A DNA stretch of 64,000 nucleotides, from positions 124,001 to 188,000 of the forward strand of contig JALIZF010001867.1 of the NCBI GenBank assembly GCA_029948255.1, given 5' to 3'. Under the pieces are notes generated by a model. The model did not search any database and was not told the DNA's origin. It saw only the letters and a program-made list of their open reading frames with translations. The stretch is from Telmatactis stephensoni. Taxonomy: Eukaryota; Cnidaria; Anthozoa; Actiniaria; Isophelliidae. This document shows positions 35,602 to 47,006 of this stretch, piece after piece (position 1 is the first letter of the stretch; every line of letters begins with the position of its first letter). Made by a program: the position numbers and the translations under genes.

Positions 35602-38600
35602 CTAGAAAAATGCTGGGCAAGTGTGTTCAACAATACAGTTCCTACAACGTTCCCTGATGAAAGAAAAAGTCTCAAAACTCACATTGCACTCCTGAACATT
35701 AAGGTATTGTAGGTGACAGCATTGTGCTGTGATGCTCTTGATGCCATTATCAGACAGTCTGTTACACCCTTTAATGCTGAGTTTCTTCAGCTGTGGACAG
35801 TGGATGCCAATTGTATGAAGAGCACTGTCAGTGATGTCGCACTTGCCAATATCCATGGATCTCAACTTTAAACAATTCTGTACGACATATGCAATACCAA
35901 TGTCAGTTATGGCCTCACATCCTCTTACATTTAAGTACTTTAATCTTACACAATGCCGTCCAATGTACTTTACCCCTGTGTCACTGACAGGACACTTGGC
36001 TACACTTAGATATTTCAGTCCTGGGATGTTTCTGGCTATTTCCTTGAGACTAAAATCTCTTATTTTAAAACAGTCACTTGTGCTGAGTTCTTTGAGATGA
36101 TGGCAGTGAGCTGCTATGTGCTTCAGTCCAACATCGGTTATGCGGCTGCATCTTCTGAGGTACAGACTTTCAAGCAAGCTACAACTAAGGCCGATGGTCC
36201 TGAACCCAAAATCATCAAATGCAACACAGTCACTCAAATCCAAGTGTCGTAACTTCAAAAATGATCCATGGTTTTCCAATGAAAATCCATTTGCATTTGG
36301 CATTGACAAACTATTTACACATGTACAACCACTGAGATTGAGGTGGTAAAGATTTTGGCAGTTTAGCAAAACATCTTGAAGTCCTCTGCTTGTGATGCAG
36401 CAACATCCACTAATCTCAAGTTCCTCCAAATCAATACAGTACCGTGCAATGAATCCTAAACCTTTGTCTGACACCAGTTCACTACCATTAAGCCTGATGC
36501 AATGAACCATTAAGCAATATCCTTGGGTACTCATTGCCAGTGTCGCAAGCAAATTTCTTAAAATCCTATTGATGTCACTTTCTTCATAATTAGTTATTTC
36601 AATGTTGTTCCACAGAATAGGATCCCATGCTAGACTCTGCCACTTGTGGCAAACACCTGAGGCCTTACATAATTCAAGAGTACTAAGATAAGAAAATATC
36701 CTAAGCAAGAGGTCATCTTGTAGATTGTTAATGTGCCCTATACCTGAAGCTGAAAATCTTGTAACTGAGGACATCCCTTCACCAAAAACACTCTGATCAC
36801 TGATAGTGGTTGAATCGCTGTCATAACGTACATGTACATGTTGTCTTGAGGTGTCCTGTTTGTTTTTTTCGTATTCTTTGATTCGGTGTCTTAGGTGAGC
36901 TTGAAGAGAATTTTTTCTGGATATCTTTGTAGCTTCATCAATAGATTTAGAACTATCTTGGTTGGCAAAACTTGAATCTGCATAATAACCAAGAGCTGAA
37001 TCTGGAGATTCATATCCTTGAGGAGCACTCAGAGATCTATTTCTTTCTTGGTCAAGATGATTTTGGTTTTTAGGGAAAGGTTTGTGTGCTAAGCTACTAC
37101 TTGGTGAAGTTGGGTCTGTGTATGACAAAGATGATACACTCTGAAGACTATCTGTATCTGTTGACCAATGAACTCTACCATTATGAAGTCTTGATGAATT
37201 TCTGTTTATATCCTCTGTAGTGTACTTTCCCATTGTCACTCCAGGAGCCAGTCGTTCTTCTGCAGATGAATAAGATTTCTCTCTTTCATTTCTCCCACTT
37301 GTCCTGTATTTCCTTTTTAATGTAAAGGCACCAAAATCATCCACAAACTGTGGTGTAATACCTTCAGCTGATTCTCTGAGCAGATGACTATTACCAGCTG
37401 TGTGCAAATTGCTCATGCTTCTGGACTGCAAAGGATTGGAAGCCATATGAACAGAATTAATATTGGTTGTTTCTCTGGATGTATGAGAAGTTAGTTTATT
37501 TACTTGCTGAGCTGCTTTTCTTTGTCTTTGTGAATGAAGCTCCATATTCAATTCTTCTGTTGAAGAATGCAATCCCCTTGAAACAGGAGTTCTTGAATTG
37601 ATTTGATGCCTTCTTCCTTTGATTTCAGATGGACCATGTACAAGTGCAGCATTGTATTTATCTGACTCACTAGGAACTTTGCCATTTAGTTGATTCCTTG
37701 ACAAAAAGTCTGGTACTTGCAGCTCGGAATTTGGAATGAGCAACCCTCTGTTTGAAGATCCTCCTTCAACTATGACTGGATCAGGATCACGAAGATGTCG
37801 TTTTATAACAGGACTCCTTCTGGTTTCTGTGGATTCTTGTTTATCTTCTAAAAATTCAGGAAGCTCAAATTCCACTTTAGAATGATGTATCTTGCGATGG
37901 CTGTGATTAATGCCTTTCTCTAATCCATTTGAGTTAACAAAATTCTTTGGATGACTTTCTGGATATTTCCCTGACCTTGGGCTTTTAGAATAAACTGGAG
38001 GAGCTGAAAGACAACAAAACTAGTATAAGATATAATAATAATCATAAATCTAAATATTTCAATCAGTATCAGATAATAATCTTTAATCTTGATTTATAAA
38101 GACATGCATTATTATTATTTCATAATATATACATAATAGCAATGATTAAATTCTACTAAATAAATAGGATTCTCTTGATATCATTTTCACTTTAATCTTA
38201 AAATGCTAACTTAAACATGCCATAAATTTCCCATAAGTCTTAAGTATGGATTACTTGTCCATGAGGTAATTCTTTTACTATTTAGCGCATAATAGTATTT
38301 AGTTATCAACAATTTTGTTATCCAATTACTAAGAATTCACTCAGGCATAAACTACACAAAGAAAGACAAAGGCCTCCAGATACCTTGCTATTATTATTTG
38401 CACTGTTCTGCTTCATAATAGTTTGTGCATAATAGTGCAATTAGACAACACATATTAAGTTTTATTGCACAGATATATGGCGTGCACTCTAAATTCTCAA
38501 ACTAAATTCCTTGATTTTGACTAACTCATATATATGCTAATGAAAAAATAAAAACAGTACTTCTAGAGCCACAATCGGATAAATACTTGGGCCAATAAGT

Positions 38601-41040
38601 ATTAAATATTAGATTTGCTTTAATTGATGTTAATGAAGGAATATTTGTCACTATTTTTGGTATATTCTTAGTGATATTCTGGGACATCCCATTAACCTCA
38701 TTAATCAACCATTAGCTTCTGTCAGTCTATCAGCGTTTTATACAAATGAAGCTATATCTGTTATTTTGTTATCTATACAAAGAACATCTGACCAATAGAT
38801 GATCTTGTACTTAAAACAAGGATGTTTGTAGCATTTCATGTCACATATATCACTCAAATTGTACAAATGATTGCAACAATGGATTTGTTCTTGCCACCTA
38901 CTTAGCTAGAAACCACTTGATATCCACTCAAACTACTCAAATAATTCAAATTTAAAAGATACTTGATCCAATTTGAAAAATATTAATGCTTTAACAAATC
39001 CACCATTTTTATGTATTTATAACTCTAGGCCAACACTGGATGGAAATATGGTGGTAGGGCATAAGAAATGTGATCTTAGACATGCAAAGATATGTTGAAG
39101 AAAAAAGTATTTATTAAAGGCCTTATAATATGAGCAACAAAATTGTGCAACTTGTTGTGCAACATCATTGCATTGCAAGTTGCAGAGCAAATGTTGCTTG
39201 TATTACTGCACTTGTGTGCAACAAATTTTCTTTGTTGGACGAAGTAGGAGCACTGTCTACTTTTTGAAACAAAGAAAATTTGTTGCATGCTGGGTGATCT
39301 GCTCTGCAACTTGCAACACAACAATGTTGCATGACAAGTTGCACGATTTTGTTGCTAAGATTAAAATTATTAGATACAGTTGCAACATTTTACATGTACC
39401 AAAAAAGCAACCATCTATAAAATAGATGAAAGTAAATAATTGTACATAAAATGTTTTCTATTCTATGAAATTTACAAAAAATGAACTAAATTTCTAAAAT
39501 ATACTTGTAAATTGTACATTTGAATCAAAGTTGTTGGTTAACCACAAAAATGATATTGAGTATAATAATGCATGCTCAATCGTGTTTCAGAGGTCAAATA
39601 TAGCTAAATTATGGAAGTACACTTGAATTAGTTTACAAGTGCTAATGATATTAGCTGAAAGTGCAAAAATAGCAATATTAATAGTTAGAAAATTAGTCAT
39701 GCTTTTGATACCATAAAAAGTTTTTAGTCAATTTATAACAAAACTGATCCAACGAAAGGGATTTTCATATTGTGTAATCAAATATATGCAGGTAATCTCA
39801 GCCATGGAAACGACATAGCGGCTAAGGGGAGATTTTCTGTCTGCATTCTATCGGGAAACATCAGCTCTATTCTCGGATCGTGATAATGTCATTATCAAAC
39901 AGTCTGGACAGTTTCTACAATTCTCCTTAAAAAGGACTCCATGCTCAATTTTAGTGTAGTGCTTCACACTTCATCGCACATCTCTTGCGGCAAATTCACT
40001 AGTACATTCACAGTCGGGAGTTGACGCATTCCTTCACTCTCTATACTATTTAACACTTTCTTGGACAGGTTCGATAATTTGAATATTCTGTTTATGCGAA
40101 TGATAAGTCAGTAATAGACTACCGCCGAAGTCCTGGAGCAGAACGCATTACCTTCAGTGACCAAAGCGCTGACTGTTTATTAGTCGTCATAAGTGATCAA
40201 AACGGTCCAAAAGCCATCACGATGACAAGTCAATCAAGCTTCACAAAGTTCCTGCTTTTGAAAAAGGCCAATTGAATTATGGCCGCAACTTAAAATTCCT
40301 TCTTTGGTTGACAATGTTTTATGTGTCAATCAAGTGCGAAAACTAAGCACACAGTTAATCGTTTATCGTTCTTAAATGGGATATCAAACATCACAAAATC
40401 ATTACTTGATTTTTTAATCATCTTTAAAAAGACGCAATTTCTTGACATAAACTCCACGTTTCCGTTGAAGCTTTGTGAAAGTACGTGTGCGCTGCACAAT
40501 AATGGAAGAGTTATTCCTTTTCAAAGGCTAGACGGGTTGCCGTAGCTTCCCAGCGTTCGGCCTTCTTGTGTAGTCTTGTCCAAACAATACAACGAAGTCT
40601 TCAAACACATCTCTTAAACCTTGTGTACTTTAGGCTTTGCTTACGATTGTTTCAAAGCTACGTGTTGACCAAAACGATGAAAAACGATTTCGGTCGTCTT
40701 TACGACCAAAACTCAGCAGGAACAGGTCTGGACGCTCTAAACCGACAACCGAAACAATGACGAGTACGCAAGTTTCTTCGATCGACTGTTCTAATGATTA
40801 AACAAGAAAATCTTACGAGATAGTCCTGTACTTATATAACAGAACATTGATATTTTATGTAACGTGCTTTTATAATTCCTGTAAAAGTTTATAAGTGGTA
40901 GTTTCCAAGCGGTATATGTGGATGCATAGTATTTGTATTGTCATGCAACTACGAGTACCCGAGTTACGAGTACAATGGCGAACAACTAACCATTAAAAGT
41001 GAAACTTACCCGACGAAGGCCTTCCTTGCGAATTCCCCAT
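35602..41040 (-). CDS. FBXL7: FBXL7-like F-box / leucine-rich repeat protein
   Basis: FBXL7 is a substrate receptor of SCF ubiquitin ligases. Two coding exons: 41040-41010, encoding MGNSQGRPSS, and 38003-35602, joined in phase 1 across a 3 kb intron (GG|GTAAGT, CTTTCAG|CT). The protein is about 810 aa against about 490 in vertebrates; the extra length is a Ser/Arg-rich N-terminal half. An F-box starts near residue 434 (NLQDDLLLRIFSYL; GVCHKWQSLAWDP). It is followed by about eleven amino-type LRRs (for example LYLRRCSRITDVGLKHIAAHC) and the family C-terminus IVEHTCPAFF. The MGNSQG start fits an N-myristoylation signal (inference). No frame break in 2.4 kb. Confidence 0.94.
39135..39356. mobile_element. 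Foldback MITE with GCAACAAAATTGTGCAACTTG ends
   Basis: GCAACAAAATTGTGCAACTT at the left pairs with AAGTTGCACGATTTTGTTGC at the right. Inner GCAAGTTGCAGAGC pairs with GCTCTGCAACTTGC, and GCAACAAATTTTCTTTGTT with AACAAAGAAAATTTGTTGC. It lies in the FBXL7 intron. Confidence 0.88.
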
Positions 41041-41569
41041 TTCTCCAAAATTCACTTAACTTTCATTTTGAGGATCCAAACTTGATAAAATACTCAAGTA
41101 AATGCTATTAAGACATCATTTTCCGTAGACGATAAAAAGTGTCACCAGTCGCTTGCCAGCTTCAACTACGTCACAGACTGTTAAGCAGAAAACAATTAGC
41201 CAATTTGAATATTAATAATCATGTCTTGATATGGGCCGATAAAGAATTAGTAACGGCAATCCTTCTAGTGCTAGATGTTTTTTATATGTACAATGAAAAA
41301 TACCAGAAAATCTAAAGTCCAACTGCATAATTTAGACAAATTTTCTTCGGCATTGTTACATGCTGAGCTGGGTTGGATGTTGGTACTGTTGATTGACTTT
41401 TTGGTGTTGCTTTTGTTATTACTTGGACGGTAATCTTTGTTTTCTGTAATAATAGAAAATAAAGAACTCTAGATATCGAAAAAAATGGCTTTTATTTCTA
41501 AACAAACCTTAAGAATCCGACAGCTTATCTGAAAATATTTTCGGAATTTTTTTATTATCAAGTTATTAT

Positions 41570-41850
41570 TTTAGGGTGTTTAGATGCTAGGATCCTCTTA
41601 GCACTTTCTGATTATCACTTTGGTCTTGTTTCTCAGGATCATCCTAGTGGGCGAATCATCCTACCTGCTATACATTTACTGCATTCTGTTTACATGGAAA
41701 TTTGTGTCTTCACTTCGGGTACTAGGATCATCCTACTAAACAGCATGAATGCAGTGATTCGCCTGCTAGGATGATCCTAGTGTTAGGATGATCCGCCTGG
41801 TAGGATGATCCTAGTGCTGGGATGATCCTACTGCCATGTAAACACCCCCT
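41570..41850. mobile_element. MITE with GGGTGTTTA ends and clustered CTAGGATGATCCTA
   Basis: Ends AGGGTGTTTAGATG and CATGTAAACACCCCC are inverted. The interior carries at least eight copies of GGATGATCCTA or its complement AGGATCATCCT, several forming the palindrome CTAGGATGATCCTAG. Confidence 0.75.
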
Positions 41851-42574
41851 TAAACTCTTGTTTATTATTACAATTGATATTTTTCTAACAAAAATAATAA
41901 GAATTATTGTAGCTTAGGAGGGGGTACAACAACTTAAATAATCAAAATAATCATTCTATGCACAAAATCTGATGTGCCAGTGGTCACAAAATGTGTTTAT
42001 ACATTTTTTTTTCGCAGCAGAGTTTGGAAGTAGCAAGCATGTTAGATCCCAATTCTTACATTATTAAAATATGTTTTCGCATTAAAAAAAAGGTAATTAT
42101 ATTTTACTTCGAAGACCTTGGGAGTGGTGGAGCCAGGGCTCGTGTTTATAGCTTTCGAAGAGGCGCCTTCTACCCCCTCTATCCATTAGTATTCCCATTG
42201 CGGGTATTAAGCTAACTAAAGCGACATGATGTGAGGTCACTGGAGAACCACTAAAGGATGGCTAGGAATGATTTTAGGTGAAAAATGCAGCGCAATTGTG
42301 TATCTGATTTGTGGTCTTTTTTATGTATACTTCACTGACGGACAACTACAGACCGCCAGGAAGACGGAAGTCACGAAAACCAGGCAAAGACGGATGAAAA
42401 GCAGAGATGTAACGAAATACATGGTAGCAAACCAACAGTACTGGAAATTTATTAGGAATCATTTGACGGGAACCTAGGATCAATCTGCTGCTGGAAAGTT
42501 CTTCCAACCGTTTTTCTTCTCGCTTTTTCTTTTCATTGTTTCCTTCTTCTCATATCAGCTCAGCAATGGTTACA

Positions 42575-42682
42575 GGGCCCGGTTGTTCGAAAGACCATTA
42601 GCAGTTAATCCAGGATTAAATCTAAAGAAAACCATTCATTTTAATTCAGGATTAACTTTAATCGTCCTTCGAACAACGTGAA
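42575..42682. mobile_element. TTGTTCGAAAGAC-family palindrome, copy 3
   Basis: GGTTGTTCGAAAGACCATTA and TTTAATCGTCCTTCGAACAAC bracket GGATTAAATCTAAAGAAAACC, matching the element at 9990-10100. Confidence 0.75.
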
Positions 42683-43169
42683 CGAGCCATAACCGTTATT
42701 TGCCCGCCGGGCGGGCTTGCCCACTTCAATCAGCCCTTACAAAGGCCAGTGTTGGCTTGGCTGTATATCTATCAGTATCCAGGGTCCATAAACGTTACAC
42801 TTCTTGTAGCTCATTTTACGGGTCCTGTGATGACTGATGAACGATGATCAGAACCACATTTTTCAGAACTTCTTTAATATGAAATGTTCTAACATTTGCT
42901 TAGCGTAGCGAGTAAAAAGTCATTTTGTGACGGTAGGAAGGTGTGACCATTGCCGTGGCCGGCTGGGGCTGCTCATAGTAATAGGTTGCAATAGTTGGTA
43001 GTGAGCTCCTGGGCACCGCTCTAAATTATGCGTACCTATTAGTTTCCAGTTTTTAGGCTCTCCACTTTTGAGCCGAAAAAATTCCAGTCCGAGTTTTACA
43101 AATCCAGCTGAAAGTGGTGCGACGCATACGCGGGGACACGCGGGCATGCTCGTCGGAAATTTTCAAAAT

Positions 43170-43550
43170 ATCCCTAAAAGATACCGGAAGTCTTTTTAAA
43201 AGGGCGTGGCCGGACGATTTTTTAACCCCTAAGAGATACTAGCGATAACAAGCCAATATGAACATTATTATTATGAATTAACACAAAATTGGACGATCGA
43301 CATGCTTTCGTTGGGCAAATTTCTTCCGTTTGAGAACCAGATATTATAAGCGATGGGCTCTTTTGATACCCTAAAAGATACCAGAAACTGCTAAAACTCT
43401 AAATTTCAATTTTAACACCCTAAAAGATACCATGCAAATAGCTGATTTTTGCTCCTATGAGATACGACGAGCATACCCAATCCTTTTACAATGGAGTCCC
43501 CCCCGGGGAGGGGGCGCAGGAGTCCCCCCCCCCGGGGGGGGGGGGCGCAG
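43170..43550. repeat. CCCTAAAAGATACC repeats and C9/G12 homopolymer block
   Basis: CCCTAAAAGATACC or a close variant occurs at about 43172, 43227, 43371 and 43420. Adjacent is a block of GGAGTCCCCCCC and GGGGGGGCGCAGGA, with two direct copies of GGCGCAGGA. Homopolymer lengths here are likely unreliable. Confidence 0.7.
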
Positions 43551-44241
43551 GACTACTTCTCAAACTCGTTATTTATTCGGGGGGAATCTTTGTCCAGATA
43601 TATTTACCCATTTTATTATAATAAAACTAAATAATAATTTTATTAACTAAGGCTAAGGTCAAAAGTCGTACTTAATTGAGCCGTACTTTAATGTGGAGTT
43701 CGGGTCGACCCAAACAGTTTAGTTCGACAGGCCAGGTCACTCGTCGTAATTAGTAAATGAGTCGATCCTAAAGACAGTCTTGACGAATGTAAGGGGCCAG
43801 TCATCCATTCCAGGCAGTTTCTAACTTACTTAGATGTCCTGCCTTAACCGTTACATATCAGAAACAGTCTTCATTAAATGCATTTCACCGGCCCATTTTC
43901 AAATTAATATTTTTTCATCCTATAGGTCACGTGACCACCGAATTCTGACCATACACAAAAAGAAATGTTAAGGATCCTAATTATGACTATGGGACAAAAT
44001 TATATCTAAGTACATTTACTATTGGTAGAGATATTGCAATTTTAGGACTTTTTAGTTCGGCCCAGTGACCCAGGCCTTAACATGCTCGAGGGGTGTTCGC
44101 CCCTGTTCAAAACGTCTGCGGCTCGTCAAATAAATCGTAAAAAAATTCCAAAGAAAGCCTCTGGGACCAGGCCAAGGGTACCCCTGTTCGCCTGCGACGT
44201 CTGAATTTAGTTCAGCTCAAGTGAAGTTCGACATTTGACGA

Positions 44242-44652
44242 GGGTCCTGAAGGGGGGGGGTCCAAATCCCATTCCCAGCCTACTTTTTCATTAAAATCCC
44301 AATCCCAGTCATAAATTTCTCAAAAATCCCATTGCAGTTTTTCGAACTCTCCTTTTCACAAAGTAAGTCAAAATACCTCTACATTTGAAGAAAATCTGAC
44401 ATCGTTTGTGTAAGACGTCTAACGCGACCAAGACGTGTAGGCTGAAGAAGACTTATTTTTCGTTTTTTTGTGCGTCGACTTGTAATTTTTTCAATTTTTT
44501 TAAATATTTGTACGGTTTTTTGCAGTTTTCAGCATCAAATCCCATTCCCATTTGATGTTCTGTTTCCCATTCCCAGTGACAAAAAATCCCCAAATCCCAG
44601 TCAAAAAAACAGGCAAATCCCAGTCCCATTTTACCCCTTCAGGACCCTCTTT
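44242..44652. mobile_element. MITE with GGTCCTGAAGGGG ends
   Basis: GGGTCCTGAAGGGG and CCCCTTCAGGACCC are inverted termini. The interior is full of AAATCCCATTCCCAG and AAATCCCAGTCC direct repeats. No coding potential. Confidence 0.8.
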
Positions 44653-44877
44653 GACCAGAAGTGTAGCATGCCTGAGTCAGTCGTATAAAACGACTTAGTC
44701 GTAACAAATTCAGTCAATTGAACCTAATTAGGTCAAATTAACGTCGAACTTTACATCGGAACTTTAATTCAGTGAATTAAACACGGCTCATGTGAAGTAC
44801 GACGTTTGCCTAATAGTTATGCATGCACGGACGATTTTTATAACAGTTCAAAAGATTCCGTTGTGGTCAACGAATTA

Positions 44878-44945
44878 GCTCGTGGCTTAGTGGTAAGTTA
44901 TTGGAATTAGTAAGTTATTGGTCAGCAATTCGAGTCTCGGTACTG
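44878..44945 (+). repeat. tRNA-like (SINE-head-like) sequence
   Basis: CTCGTGGCTTAGTGGTAAG resembles a polymerase III A-box, and AGCAATTCGAGTCTCGG, about 30 bp later, resembles a degenerate B-box. I could not fold a canonical tRNA. It may be a tRNA-derived SINE fragment. Confidence 0.35.
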
Positions 44946-45149
44946 GTTACCATGAAAACATTTCAAGAGTCTTTTAATGCTTTAAATTGTAAAGTTAGAT
45001 AAGAAACTATGTTTTTCTGAGATTATATTTATAAGAGTCACTATAAAAAGCGTTTATACCAAAGTACATTTATGACAAGATAACTATAATAAAAACCCAA
45101 GGATTGTCTGGAAATCCAAGGACTTTGAAATCATTTCAAAATACTTTAT

Positions 45150-45500
45150 AAGGCCCCGGCCACACGTATCCGGATATTTTCGCCTTCGTCTTAGCCTTCC
45201 GTCCACACTTAAACGGCGTTTTAGGTCACCGAATACGCAGGTTTTCGAATACGCTCTTCAGACTGTGGATTTTTGAAAGCGCCGACTTATCGTATTATAT
45301 TCTTAACGGAGATGACGTCAGAAGTAGGATCCAGTCCATGACGCGCTTAATTAGCATAAAAATCGTTTTCGCGTATTCGTGTGGACGGATAAATACGATT
45401 TGAAAACGATGCGTGTGGACGCGAAGCTGAAGTTTTTCAAATAAGGATTAAAAAATCTCCGTTTTTAAAAATATCGGGATACGTGTGGACGGGACCTTAG
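45150..45500. mobile_element. MITE with GGCCACACGTATCCGGATA ends
   Basis: TAAGGCCCCGGCCACACGTA plus TCCGGATATTTT at the left is inverted relative to AAAATATCGGGATACGTGTG plus GACGGGACCTTA at the right. Repeated CGTGTGGACG motifs lie within. Confidence 0.82.
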
Positions 45501-47006
45501 AGCGGATTTTCCAGGGTTTCAATACAAAGTTTATCATGTGACCTAATTCGAGACACCTGGTTGGCTAATTACCTCATGAATAATTAATGAGTTTGAGAAG
45601 AGTCATGCATATTTTACCGTAACAAACGTTTCCTATAGGCGTGACTTTACTGAAAAACCATTTTTGCGATATATTTCATTTTGAATTGAATTGAATTTAT
45701 TTGCCGACAAATAATACATTATGTTAAGTATATATATTTTAAGATTAGTTTTTATATTAAAACAAACAAGCAAACTATATTTGCGGCGAGGAGACCTCAA
45801 GAAAACCAAGAGGCTTGTAAGACTGAGGCCTCCTCGATAATGGTAGCTAATAGAAAAATAGTTGCTAGTGAGAGCGCTTAAGGAGGTGATCATTGCATTG
45901 ATGTTGTTTATGCAAATACGTAGCGTATTGATGAAAACGAGTATAAAGTCGTAGAATTCGTTACCAGTTTTCTCCAGACTTCACTGGAGCTCGCCAGAAT
46001 ACACTGTAAAAAACTGATTGGTATTTTGAAAAGGTTACGCAGGCCTTATATTGACTGAGATAATGCTAGAGTGCCATAGAAATCCAATTTTTGCAAGGTA
46101 ACTAACTACCAGCTCTAGAAGTGGTCCCGGTCGCTTAAATACGAGAGGTGGTCGCTTAGGGGATGTGCCAATTATAGAGATTGGTATCGGAATCTTGGTA
46201 TTTTTGAAAACTGCGACTCTTGCCATAATATTTGTTGGTATGATGTATGTAAATTCATTGTATTGGTACAATATGAACGTTAGTGCCTTTGACATTGGAT
46301 CAGCCATAAAGTCTGTCCGACTGATTTCAGGAAAGTAGGTTCCGGAGTTTTCACAGTGAAATTGTAAAGGTGAGATGTGGGGAACCAGTCTCAGTAAAAT
46401 CCAATGGCAATGGTGGTCGAACAATAGAGTTTGTCACTTACTGGAGATGGTCGCAAGTGGACGTACGAATTCTACTTGGCTTTTAACTTTTTTTTTACCT
46501 ATTCAAGCTATATCACTGGCAACCTGTATAGACCGTAAGTTACCCCTCGAATTTATTGCCTTCGGGGTGTCTGTGTACATTACATCATCGTGTAGTACAA
46601 TAGTGGTACCGCGACATGAACACAGTCCGTGAAGTTGCCAAAGTCTTGCAAGTTCTCTATATATCAGCATTCTCCGGTGGACACATTGGTTTTCAGTTCA
46701 TGTCGATGTTCGGTCACGGCGATTCGGAGCGGCGCGCGCCGATTTGCCTAAAAACCAGGAGTTCAACAGTAAATAAGTATGTTTGAACTCTTAAACACCC
46801 TACCAACAGTGAAAACACAACGTTAATAAAAAAATCGAGTGAAACAATCACATTTATTAAAACGTCTTGAAATTGACGAATAAATCGAAACGCGGCGCTC
46901 AAGTTGAAATGGCTGTTTGTGCTGTCATTCACGGGCTTCCTGTGGTGTACCATAATGCATTACGATCTCAAAGAGCAAAATGGCTGACTAGAAACTAAAA
47001 ATTCTT

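Larger units (their letters stand above)
41041..47006. other. Intergenic repeat-rich region between divergent FBXL7 and TRNT1
   Basis: No conserved gene is recognised. The region contains MITEs at 41570, 42575, 44242 and 45150, CCCTAAAAGATACC repeats at 43170-43440, C/G homopolymers at 43498-43548 and a tRNA-like stretch at 44878. Promoters of the two flanking genes must lie at its ends. Confidence 0.6.

Noticed and set aside
46035..46424. Minus-strand 129-codon frame
   Set aside because: Composition looks random, no family resemblance, no supporting splice context; probably repeat-derived.
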